64,000 nucleotides of DNA, taken from DAIDKA01 sp036489445. GTDB taxonomy: Bacteria; Pseudomonadota; Gammaproteobacteria; Steroidobacterales; Steroidobacteraceae. Position 1 is the first letter of the stretch, and each line of letters begins with the position of its first letter. Where the stretch lies: NCBI GenBank assembly GCA_036489445.1, contig DASXFV010000056.1, forward strand, positions 24,941 to 88,940, written 5' to 3'. A program made the position numbers and the translations under genes. This document shows positions 1-6,594 of the stretch, piece by piece. The notes beneath the pieces were generated by a model. The model worked only from the letters and a program-made list of their open reading frames with translations, was not told where the DNA came from and did no database searches.

Positions 1-19
1 GGTTTTCTCGTGCACGCAT
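1..19 (-). CDS. Start of a divergent gene cut by the window edge
   Basis: An ATG on the minus strand at 19-17 is followed by open codons to the window edge (M-R-A-R-E-N). An AAGGA Shine-Dalgarno-like motif lies about eight bases upstream and TATGCT is a possible -10 further back. Only six residues are visible, so the product cannot be named. It would be transcribed away from the pcm-like gene. Confidence 0.3.
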
Positions 20-129
20 CCCTATAGTCCTTCGTGCCAGCATAGCGCAGGATGATCGCTGCGCCTCAGGCATTCACCATATGCATCCTCTTTGTCCTGC
101 GCTTGGCAGCAGGGATGAAAAGCCGTAAC

Positions 130-158
130 TTGCAGCGGCACAGACCGGGCCGGATAAC
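130..158 (+). promoter_or_regulatory. Candidate sigma-70 promoter of the pcm-rhodanese operon
   Basis: TTGCAG at 130-135 and GATAAC at 153-158 are spaced 17 bases apart. A transcript from here would start near 165, just after the upstream ATG at 162 and before the ATG at 186. It therefore also supports the shorter pcm start. Read by eye only. Confidence 0.4.
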
Positions 159-185
159 ATAATGGCCCGCATACGGAGTCGACGG

Positions 186-875
186 ATGATGCAGACTGAA
201 CTTGCCCGGGAACAAATGATTGAACAGCAGGTGCGCGCGGTGGATGTGCTGGACGAACGCGTCCTCAGCACGCTGCGCACGGTGCCCCGGGAGCTCTTCG
301 TACCGGACAACGTCAAATACCTGGCATTTGCGGACACGGAAATACCGTTGCCGCACGGCCAGCACATGTTGCGCCCGAGCCTCGTCGGCAAGATTCTGCA
401 GGCGCTCGATCTTCAGGGTACTGAACGAGTGCTGGAAGTCGGTACCGGCACCGGCTTCATGACGGCCTGCATGGCGATCAACGCCGCGAGTGTCCGCAGC
501 ATCGAGCTGTATCCGGACCTGGCGGATATGGCGCGTGCCAACCTGCGCGCCGCGGGCATACGCAACATCGAGGTGGTCACCGCCGATGCCGCCTCGGACC
601 AGGTCGCATCCCCGGCGGCCCGCGCCGCGGGCAGCCCGTTTGGCGGCCTGTACGAAGTCGTGGTACTGACTTGCGCCATGCCCCTGCCCGATGAGCGCTT
701 CCGCACCCTGCTGACCCACGGCGGCCGCATGTTTGTGATTGTGGGCGATCCCCCGGTCCAGCAGGCCCGGCTCCTGCAGCGCCTGGGCGACCAGGAATGG
801 GAGCGCACCGTGCTGTTCGAGACCTGCATTGATCCGCTGATTAATGCACGCCGCGCCGAAAGCTTCACTTTCTGA
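186..875 (+). CDS. Protein-L-isoaspartate O-methyltransferase-like protein (Pcm family)
   Basis: This is a class I SAM methyltransferase of the Pcm family, whose classic members methylate isoaspartyl residues to start repair of aged proteins. The N-terminal part (residues about 10-70) carries the family pattern with ELFVP and ADTEIPLPHGQ. SAM motif I is VLEVGTGTGF at residues 82-91. In true Pcm the loop after HGQ contains a Ser/Thr that contacts the substrate (HGQTIS); here it is HGQHMLRP, so that residue is missing. The same variant is known to me from pcm-like genes beside tolC in pseudomonads, so repair activity is uncertain. ATG 186 is preferred over 162 because GGAG (175-178) lies seven bases before it. 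The rhodanese gene follows after 10 bases and tolC comes next. Confidence 0.85.
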   Translation: MMQTELAREQMIEQQVRAVDVLDERVLSTLRTVPRELFVPDNVKYLAFADTEIPLPHGQHMLRPSLVGKILQALDLQGTERVLEVGTGTGFMTACMAINAASVRSIELYPDLADMARANLRAAGIRNIEVVTADAASDQVASPAARAAGSPFGGLYEVVVLTCAMPLPDERFRTLLTHGGRMFVIVGDPPVQQARLLQRLGDQEWERTVLFETCIDPLINARRAESFTF

Positions 876-885
876 AGGACTGACC

Positions 886-1221
886 ATGGCCCCAGCGCCC
901 GAAATTCCGGAAATCAGCCCCGCCGCGCTCAAAGCGCAGCTGGATTCCCCCCAACCACCCCTGGTCCTGGACGTCCGCGAGAAGTGGGAACTGGACGCGG
1001 CCCGGCTGGCCGGCACGCTCGACATTCCTATGCCGGAAATCCCGCAACGGCTCGCCGAACTGCCCCGCGACCGCGACATCGTGGTCATGTGCCACGGCGG
1101 CACCCGCAGCATGAAGGTGGCCCGCTTCCTGGCGCAGAACGGCTTCACCAAGGTCGCCAGTCTCGAGGGCGGCATTCAAGCCTGGGCGGACGACGTCGAC
1201 CCCAGCGTCGGCACGTACTGA
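886..1221 (+). CDS. Single-domain rhodanese-like sulfurtransferase
   Basis: This 111-residue protein is one rhodanese domain, which normally carries a persulfide on a cysteine and passes sulfur to an acceptor. The catalytic loop is CHGGTRS with Cys69. The N-terminal LVLDVREKWE motif and the C-terminal LEGGIQAWADDVD motif are the usual CH2A and end-of-domain signatures. There is no signal peptide, so it is probably cytoplasmic (GlpE-like size). The start at 886 has a GAAGGA Shine-Dalgarno at 874-879 that overlaps the stop of the pcm-like gene, so the two are probably cotranscribed. The acceptor is unknown. Confidence 0.88.
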   Translation: MAPAPEIPEISPAALKAQLDSPQPPLVLDVREKWELDAARLAGTLDIPMPEIPQRLAELPRDRDIVVMCHGGTRSMKVARFLAQNGFTKVASLEGGIQAWADDVDPSVGTY

Positions 1222-1302
1222 ACCTTTCAGGGCAGTCAGCAATCTGAAAAACTGGGCCGCACCGCTAGAGCTGCGCGGCTTCTCAACTGGCTCGGCGCCT
1301 GA

Positions 1303-1347
1303 TATAGTGAAGTACAACACCAATAATTTCAGCGTAATACGCTGAAA
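1303..1347 (+). promoter_or_regulatory. tolC promoter with 21-bp palindromic operator
   Basis: TATAGT at 1303-1308 is a good -10; the -35 (near 1280-1285, TTCTCA) is weak. Downstream, at 1327-1347, is a perfect inverted repeat with arms TTTCAGCGTA and TACGCTGAAA around one central A. It sits between the expected transcription start and the AAGGG Shine-Dalgarno (1351-1355), a usual place for a TetR- or MarR-type repressor site. The regulator is not encoded in this window as far as I can see. Confidence 0.6.
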
Positions 1348-1359
1348 CAAAAGGGATAT

Positions 1360-2772
1360 ATGAAGCTCGCAATCGTCGCTGCTGGGGTCTCGCTGGCCCT
1401 CGTGGGCGCGGCGCACGCCCGGGACCTGGTGCAGGTCTACGACGATGCCGTGCAGTTTGATCCGCAGATCCATGCGGCGGACGCGACCCGGATGGCCGCC
1501 CGCGAGGCCTCCCCCCAGGCCCTGGCGGCGCTGCTGCCGCAGGTCAGTGGCAATTTTCAGATCTCGAGAGCCAGCTCGGACCAGAGTACGGTGGAGCCCT
1601 ATCCCGGCCCCAACGGCACCGAACAGGCGCTGCCCTACGACATCTCCGGCTACACAGACGAACGGCAATACAACCTGCAATTGCAACAGAGTGTGTTCTC
1701 CTGGGCGAACTGGAAGTCCCTGGGCCGCGCCCACAAACAGGTTGCGCAGGCCGAAGCGGACTACAAGGCGGCGCAGGAGAGTCTCATCCAACGCGTGGCC
1801 ACGGCATACTTCAACGTGCTGGCGGCCCAGGATGTCGTGGATGCCGACCAGGCCGCCCTGACGGCGGTCACCCAGCAGCTCGAGCAGGCCAACAAGCGCT
1901 ACGATGTGGGCCTGATCCCGATCACGGATGTCAAGGAAGCTCAGGCTTCCCACGATCAGGATGCCGCCGCCGTGATCGATGCCAAGCGGCAGCTGGCGAG
2001 CATGCAGCAGGCCCTGCGCGAGATCACCGATCAGGACTACCCGGCGCTCGCCAAACCCGGCGAGGAGATGGCCCTGAACCCGCCCAAGCCGGCAGACCCC
2101 GAGCACTGGGTGCAGGTCAGCATGGATCAGAACCTGGCGCTGATCTCCAGCCGCCTGGCGGCGGATGTGGCGCGTGATGCGGTGGAAATCAGCCGCTCCG
2201 GCCATCTGCCCACCGTGGCGATCACCGCCAGCCGCGGCGTACAGAACGAAACCCTGAACGATGTTTTCGCCATCGGCGGACCGCCGGTCAGCCTGCGCTT
2301 CCCCCAATCGGGAAGCCAAAACGAGATCCAGCTCCAGGTCACCGTGCCCCTCTTCAGTGGTGGGGGCATCCAGTCCCAGGTCCGCCAGGCCCAGTACCAA
2401 TGGATTGCCGCCAAGGATCAAATGCAGCTGGTCTCGCGTCAGACTGAACACCTGGCGCGCGACTCCTATAACGGTCTCATCAGCAAGATCGCGCAGGTGA
2501 ATGCGCTGCGCCAGGGCCTGGAGTCCGCACAGGTGGCGCTGCAGGCGACCGAGGCCGGCTATGACGTAGGGACGCGGACCGCGGTCGAAGTCCTGCAGGG
2601 GCGCCAGAGTCTGGTTCAGGCCCAGACCAGCTATGCGCAGTCGCGTTACGATTACATGAACGATGTCATCGCACTGCAGCTGGCGGCGGGAACGCTGGAT
2701 CGGGCCACCCTGGTCGAGCTGAACAAATCACTGACCGCGACCATGGGCGCCGCGCCGCCCGCCCAACCCTAG
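1360..2772 (+). CDS. tolC: TolC family outer-membrane efflux channel
   Basis: This is the outer-membrane channel-tunnel that joins RND, ABC or MFS pumps and type I secretion to the outside. The 470-residue length fits TolC. The first 20 residues form a signal peptide ending AHA, followed by RDLVQVYDDAVQFDP, the typical opening of the first TolC repeat. Two repeats of long helices follow, including LEQANKRYDVGLIPITDV in repeat one and ATEAGYDVGTRTAVEVLQG in repeat two, the matching positions of the internal duplication. A short Ala/Pro-rich tail ends the protein. No pump genes adjoin, as expected for a shared TolC. The start has AAGGG four bases upstream. A long open frame lies antisense to it but has no recognisable protein pattern. 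Confidence 0.95.
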   Translation: MKLAIVAAGVSLALVGAAHARDLVQVYDDAVQFDPQIHAADATRMAAREASPQALAALLPQVSGNFQISRASSDQSTVEPYPGPNGTEQALPYDISGYTDERQYNLQLQQSVFSWANWKSLGRAHKQVAQAEADYKAAQESLIQRVATAYFNVLAAQDVVDADQAALTAVTQQLEQANKRYDVGLIPITDVKEAQASHDQDAAAVIDAKRQLASMQQALREITDQDYPALAKPGEEMALNPPKPADPEHWVQVSMDQNLALISSRLAADVARDAVEISRSGHLPTVAITASRGVQNETLNDVFAIGGPPVSLRFPQSGSQNEIQLQVTVPLFSGGGIQSQVRQAQYQWIAAKDQMQLVSRQTEHLARDSYNGLISKIAQVNALRQGLESAQVALQATEAGYDVGTRTAVEVLQGRQSLVQAQTSYAQSRYDYMNDVIALQLAAGTLDRATLVELNKSLTATMGAAPPAQP

Positions 2773-2795
2773 GCGGCCGACCGCTCGGGTTGGGC

Positions 2796-4058
2796 TCAGG
2801 CTGCCGGATCGAGCAGCGGCGTCAGCAGCGCCATCACCCGCGCGCACGCTCCACGACCTTCTGCCACGACCTGCAGCGCGTGGGCGCCCATGCGCGCTCG
2901 CGCACTCGCATCTGCCAGCAGTCCCGACACCGCCCGTCCCAGTTCCGCGGCGTCCCGCACCACGCGCACGCCATCGTTTGCCAGCAGGGCCGCCAGGATT
3001 TCGCGCCCATTGGCGTGATGTGGTCCGGTGAGCACCGGACGGGACAGCGCAGCGGGCTCAAGCAGGTTGTGACCCCCGGCCGCCACCAGACTGCCCCCGA
3101 CAAAGGCCACGTCGCAGGCGGCGTAGCAGTCCAGCAACGCGCCCATCGTATCCATCAATAGCACCTGGGTGCGGCCGAGCACGGCTTGTGCGCGCGACGC
3201 CTGCGCGAAGGCGACCTGCTCGCGCTGCAGCCACTCGGCGACTGCTGCAAAGCGGCGCGGATGTCGCGGCACCAGCACCAGCAATGCCGAGGGGTGCGCC
3301 TGGCACGCCGCGCGATGGGCTTGCAGCACCTGCTGCTCCTCGAATTCATGGGTGCTCCCGGCCACCCAGACAGGCCGGTCCGGGGCGAGACTGGTGCGCA
3401 GGCGCGCCCCGCTGGCCAACACCGCTTGCGGCACGGTGAAGTCGGCCTTGAGATTGCCCGTAATGTGGATGTGCGTCGCCGGCACACCGAGATCCCGGAA
3501 GCGCTGCCCGTCGGCGGGCGTCTGCGCGGCCACCTGCGCAACGGTTGCCAGCAGTTCACGCAATGGCCTGCCCAATCGTTGATAACGCCCGACCGAACGC
3601 TCCGACAGACGGGCACTGACGAACGTCAGGGGCACCTGTGCGGCAGCGCAGGCGCGAATCAGATTCGGCCAGATTTCCGTTTCCAGCACGATGGCGAGGC
3701 GCGGCCGCACGCGCTGCATGAAGCGGCGCATCGAGCCGGGCAGATCCAAGGGCACATAGCGCACGGCGATGGCCTGCGATTCAAACAACGCCCGCGCCCG
3801 CAGCAGCCCCGCGACCGTCGTCGCCGTGACCAGCAAGGGCAGTTGCGGATCCCGTTGCCGCAGGGCCGCCACCAGGATCGCCGCTGCCTGTACTTCCCCT
3901 GCCGAGGACGCATGCAACCACACGGGCGCCGGGAGCGATGCGCCCAGGCCGAAGCGCTGCGGTAGTCCGCGCCAGATGCCGCGCTCGCCGCGGCCGCGCC
4001 ACAACAGGGCCGCCAGATAGAACGGAGCGAGCAGATAGGCGATGAGTCTTAAGAGCAC
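2796..4058 (-). CDS. waaA: 3-deoxy-D-manno-octulosonic acid transferase (Kdo transferase)
   Basis: This GT-B glycosyltransferase adds Kdo from CMP-Kdo to the lipid A precursor at the cytoplasmic face of the inner membrane. The N terminus (residues 1-20) is a membrane-anchoring segment. The ASSAGEV motif near residue 54 contains the conserved catalytic glutamate. Later motifs are LETEIWPNL, TGNLKAD, and the sugar-nucleotide binding FVGGSLVAAGGHNLLEPA in the C-terminal domain. At 420 residues it is close to E. coli WaaA (425). It faces tolC tail to tail with 23 bases between stops and lies just downstream of the Kdo kinase gene. Whether it adds one or two Kdo residues cannot be read, but the adjacent Kdo kinase suggests a mono-Kdo, phosphorylated core (inference). 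Confidence 0.95.
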   Translation of the reverse strand: MLLRLIAYLLAPFYLAALLWRGRGERGIWRGLPQRFGLGASLPAPVWLHASSAGEVQAAAILVAALRQRDPQLPLLVTATTVAGLLRARALFESQAIAVRYVPLDLPGSMRRFMQRVRPRLAIVLETEIWPNLIRACAAAQVPLTFVSARLSERSVGRYQRLGRPLRELLATVAQVAAQTPADGQRFRDLGVPATHIHITGNLKADFTVPQAVLASGARLRTSLAPDRPVWVAGSTHEFEEQQVLQAHRAACQAHPSALLVLVPRHPRRFAAVAEWLQREQVAFAQASRAQAVLGRTQVLLMDTMGALLDCYAACDVAFVGGSLVAAGGHNLLEPAALSRPVLTGPHHANGREILAALLANDGVRVVRDAAELGRAVSGLLADASARARMGAHALQVVAEGRGACARVMALLTPLLDPAA

Positions 4059-4072
4059 GAAATTCGCGGCGG

Positions 4073-4909
4073 CTACCCGGTGGGCAGCACTGAGGGCGCC
4101 GGGGTCCGGCGCGGTTCGCCCGCAGCGGCGGGCCCGGCTTGCGCAGCGGGCAACTGCTGATACCCGTCCAGCAAACCGTGCCAGTCGTCTTCGGTAAACC
4201 GCTCAGGAGGCATCCCCCAGGTGATCTTCTCCAAGGAGCGGCGCAGGCGCACCAGGTTGGCGTCCTTCCAGAAACCCGGCTTGCGCAGACTGCCGCGGTC
4301 AAAATCGATCAGGTACACCCGATCCACGGGAGCTTCGATCGACTCGACGTATTGACCCAGCAGAATGTTGTGCGCATTCAGGTCGGCGTGACAGACCCCC
4401 AGCGCGTGGAACCGCCGCAGACAGCGTCCGATGGCAATCCAGGTCAGTAGTGACAGCGGCGCGGCCTCCAGCGCCTGGCCCAGCGACCAGACATCCGGCA
4501 GGCGCTCGGTGATGATGTCACCGCAATAACTGAGTCCGAGTTTGCGGTAACGCGCGGCAATGGGCGCCGGCACGGGCAGCCCCGCGCGGTGCAGGTGATA
4601 CGTGAGCTGCCACTCGGCAAATGGCCGTGTGTGTTCCTCGCCCTGCCAAAAATACCGATCGCGCGACAGCCGGCTCACGAGGCCGCCACGGCGGAAATGG
4701 CGCAGCACCCAGGCGCGGTTCTGCACCGCCAGGAACCAGGCCGTGCCGCGACCATGCGCTTCCCCCACGATCTGGCCACGCCGCGCGAGCAGCACGGGAT
4801 CAAAGGCTTCCGGGGACAAATTGCCGGCGCGGGAGGCGTCATATAGCATGGCGCCGCCGGCCACCACCTTGCGCCGGACCTCGGATCCCAGCGGCCACTT
4901 TCCAGTCAC
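4073..4909 (-). CDS. kdkA: 3-deoxy-D-manno-octulosonic acid kinase (KdkA/WaaP type)
   Basis: This small kinase phosphorylates Kdo in the lipopolysaccharide inner core. It has the eukaryotic-kinase-like fold: a glycine-rich GRGTAWF near residue 53, the basic LRHFRRGG segment, the catalytic loop CHADLNAHNILL with Asp177, and the metal-binding IDFD at about 201-204. The same pattern occurs in Haemophilus KdkA. The frame stays open far upstream, but that part is antisense to the heptosyltransferase gene and has no kinase similarity. GTG at 4909 keeps the N-terminal GGAMLYD region that related kinases share; ATG at 4849 is the alternative. The C-terminal tail is Pro/Ala-rich. waaA follows 14 bases downstream, so the two probably form an operon. 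Confidence 0.88.
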   Translation of the reverse strand: MTGKWPLGSEVRRKVVAGGAMLYDASRAGNLSPEAFDPVLLARRGQIVGEAHGRGTAWFLAVQNRAWVLRHFRRGGLVSRLSRDRYFWQGEEHTRPFAEWQLTYHLHRAGLPVPAPIAARYRKLGLSYCGDIITERLPDVWSLGQALEAAPLSLLTWIAIGRCLRRFHALGVCHADLNAHNILLGQYVESIEAPVDRVYLIDFDRGSLRKPGFWKDANLVRLRRSLEKITWGMPPERFTEDDWHGLLDGYQQLPAAQAGPAAAGEPRRTPAPSVLPTG

Positions 4910-4918
4910 ACGCGCTCC

Positions 4919-5962
4919 ATGCCGAGTCTGATCTCGACACCGCAGAACATCTGCATACTGAGACTCTCGGCCATTGGTGATACCTGCCATGTCGTGCCCG
5001 TGCTGCGCACCCTGCAGCAGGCTTGGCCGCACGCCCGCTTCACCTGGGTGATCGGGTCGCTGGAGGCCAGGCTGATGGGCAATCTGTCCGGGGTGGAGTT
5101 TATCACCGTCGACAAGCGCGCCGGCCGCCAGGCCCTCGTCCGCGCGCTCAGCGCACGCCAGTTCGATGTGCTGCTGCACATGCAGCTGGCGCTGCGGGCC
5201 AGCCTCATCGCCCGCCAGATTCGAGCCACCGTCAAACTCGGTTTTGACCGGCCGCGCGCCCGGGAACTGCAGTGGATGTTCACCAACCGGCGCATCGCCG
5301 CGCACAGTCGCGAACACGTCATGGACAGTTTCTTTGGCTTTGCTGCCGCCCTGGGCGTGCACGAGCGCGTGCTGCGCTGGGACCTGCCGATTCCGGAAGA
5401 CGCGGCCGAGACCGCCACGAAGCTGATCCCGGAGGGCATCCGCACCCTCATCATCAGCCCCTGTTCCAGCCACGCCCTGCGCAATTGGAGCGCGGAACGC
5501 TACGCCGCGCTGGCTGATTATGCGAGCCAGGTGCACGGCCTGCAGGTGCTGCTCTGCGGCGGTCCCAGCAGCCTCGAGCGGGAGATGGGAGCGGCCATCC
5601 TGCGCCACGCCCGCGGGCCCATCAGCAACCGCATCGGCGCGGACACTCTGCCGCAGTTGCTGGCGCTGCTGTCGCGGGCGAGCGTCCTGCTGAGTCCGGA
5701 TTCCGGGCCGGTGCACATGGCCACCACGGTGGGCACTCCCGTCATCGGTCTGTACGCCGCCACCAATCCGGCCCGAACCGGCCCATATTTCTCCCGCAAC
5801 TGGTGCGTGGATGCCTATGGCCAAGCGGCCCAGCGCTTTCTGGGGCGCAGCGCCGAGCAGCTTGCCTGGACCACGAAGATCGAGGTTCCGGGCGTCATGG
5901 ATCTGATCGAAGTTTCGCAGGTCACCGCGAAACTCGATGCCTTGCTAGGATCGCGGTCATGA
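4919..5962 (+). CDS. Glycosyltransferase family 9 (heptosyltransferase-like)
   Basis: GT9 enzymes move L-glycero-D-manno-heptose from ADP-heptose to the lipopolysaccharide core. The 347-residue protein starts with the family opening ILRLSAIGDTCHVVPVL, where the Asp of GD is the expected catalytic base. It ends with the donor-site motif LLSPDSGPVHMATTVGTPV followed by GLYAATNPARTGPY. It lies head to head with kdkA only nine bases away, next to waaA, which supports a core-assembly role. I cannot tell heptosyltransferase I from II or another acceptor. No clear Shine-Dalgarno precedes ATG 4919. The DUF6165 gene overlaps its stop. Confidence 0.88.
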   Translation: MPSLISTPQNICILRLSAIGDTCHVVPVLRTLQQAWPHARFTWVIGSLEARLMGNLSGVEFITVDKRAGRQALVRALSARQFDVLLHMQLALRASLIARQIRATVKLGFDRPRARELQWMFTNRRIAAHSREHVMDSFFGFAAALGVHERVLRWDLPIPEDAAETATKLIPEGIRTLIISPCSSHALRNWSAERYAALADYASQVHGLQVLLCGGPSSLEREMGAAILRHARGPISNRIGADTLPQLLALLSRASVLLSPDSGPVHMATTVGTPVIGLYAATNPARTGPYFSRNWCVDAYGQAAQRFLGRSAEQLAWTTKIEVPGVMDLIEVSQVTAKLDALLGSRS

Positions 5963-6351
5963 CAGATCTGCACGTCCCCATCTCCCCCGGCGAGTTGCTC
6001 GACAAGATCACCATCCTCAGGATCAAAAGCCTGCGCATCCACGATGCAGCGAAGCTGGCCAATGTGCGGCTGGAGCTCGACCTGCTGCTGAAAACCTGGG
6101 CCAGCCTGGGCGCCGCCACGCGCCATGTGGCCGCTGACGAGCAGGCGCTGCAGGCCGTGAACGAGCAGCTGTGGGAGATCGAGGACCGGATCCGCGACAA
6201 GGAGGCGGCCCGCAGCTTCGATCAGGACTTCATCGAGCTGGCGCGAGCGGTGTATCGCCACAACGACGAGCGCGCCGCGATCAAGAAGCGCATCAACCTC
6301 GCGCTGGGATCGCGCATCGTCGAGGAGAAGTCCTACCAGCCTTACGCCTGA
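5959..6351 (+). CDS. DUF6165 family protein
   Basis: This 130-residue soluble, helix-rich protein opens with MTDLHVPISPGELLDKITIL and continues with heptad-like LEL...LLL...L stretches that look like helical hairpins or a coiled coil. I recognise the pattern as DUF6165, a family of unknown function often found near polysaccharide or lipopolysaccharide genes. Its ATG overlaps the stop of the GT9 gene (ATGA), so translation is probably coupled and a shared role in glycan assembly is likely (inference). The end, IVEEKSYQPYA, is the conserved tail. Confidence 0.75.
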   Translation: MTDLHVPISPGELLDKITILRIKSLRIHDAAKLANVRLELDLLLKTWASLGAATRHVAADEQALQAVNEQLWEIEDRIRDKEAARSFDQDFIELARAVYRHNDERAAIKKRINLALGSRIVEEKSYQPYA

Positions 6352-6364
6352 AGGCAAGCACCGC

Positions 6365-6562
6365 TCAACCCTTGAGCGTGTACTCCGCGCCACAGTAGGG
6401 ACACTTGGCCCAACCCGTGGCTTCGATCGGCAGGTAGACCCGCGGGTGCGAATTCCACAGGTACATCTCGGGCATGGGACAGGCAAGCGGCAGATCCTCC
6501 GAGGAAACCTCGTACTGGTTCTGCGCGTTGGGCTGGATCAAAGCTTTGGTCGTGGCAGGCAT
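6365..6562 (-). CDS. Small zinc-finger domain protein (CHCC type)
   Basis: This 65-residue protein contains CPMPEMYLWNSHPRVYLPI followed by CPYCGAEY. The Cys-His-Cys-Cys arrangement matches the CHCC zinc-finger family that includes the NDUFS6-like subunit of mitochondrial complex I. Free-standing bacterial members are widespread in proteobacteria and their role is not established. It lies 32 bases downstream of glnE in the same direction and converges on the DUF6165 gene with 13 bases between stops. Confidence 0.8.
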   Translation of the reverse strand: MPATTKALIQPNAQNQYEVSSEDLPLACPMPEMYLWNSHPRVYLPIEATGWAKCPYCGAEYTLKG

Positions 6563-6594
6563 GGCGTGGTGATTATACGCGAAGCGCCGCGACT

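Noticed and set aside
162..185. Upstream ATG for the pcm-like gene
   Set aside because: No Shine-Dalgarno and it lies before the predicted transcription start; ATG 186 has GGAG at seven bases.
865..2451. Long open frame antisense to rhodanese and tolC
   Set aside because: Both sense genes are clear; the antisense product is rich in Arg/Gly/His with no family pattern, typical of high-GC shadow frames.
4910..5824. Extension of the kdkA frame far upstream
   Set aside because: That part is antisense to the GT9 gene and has no kinase similarity.
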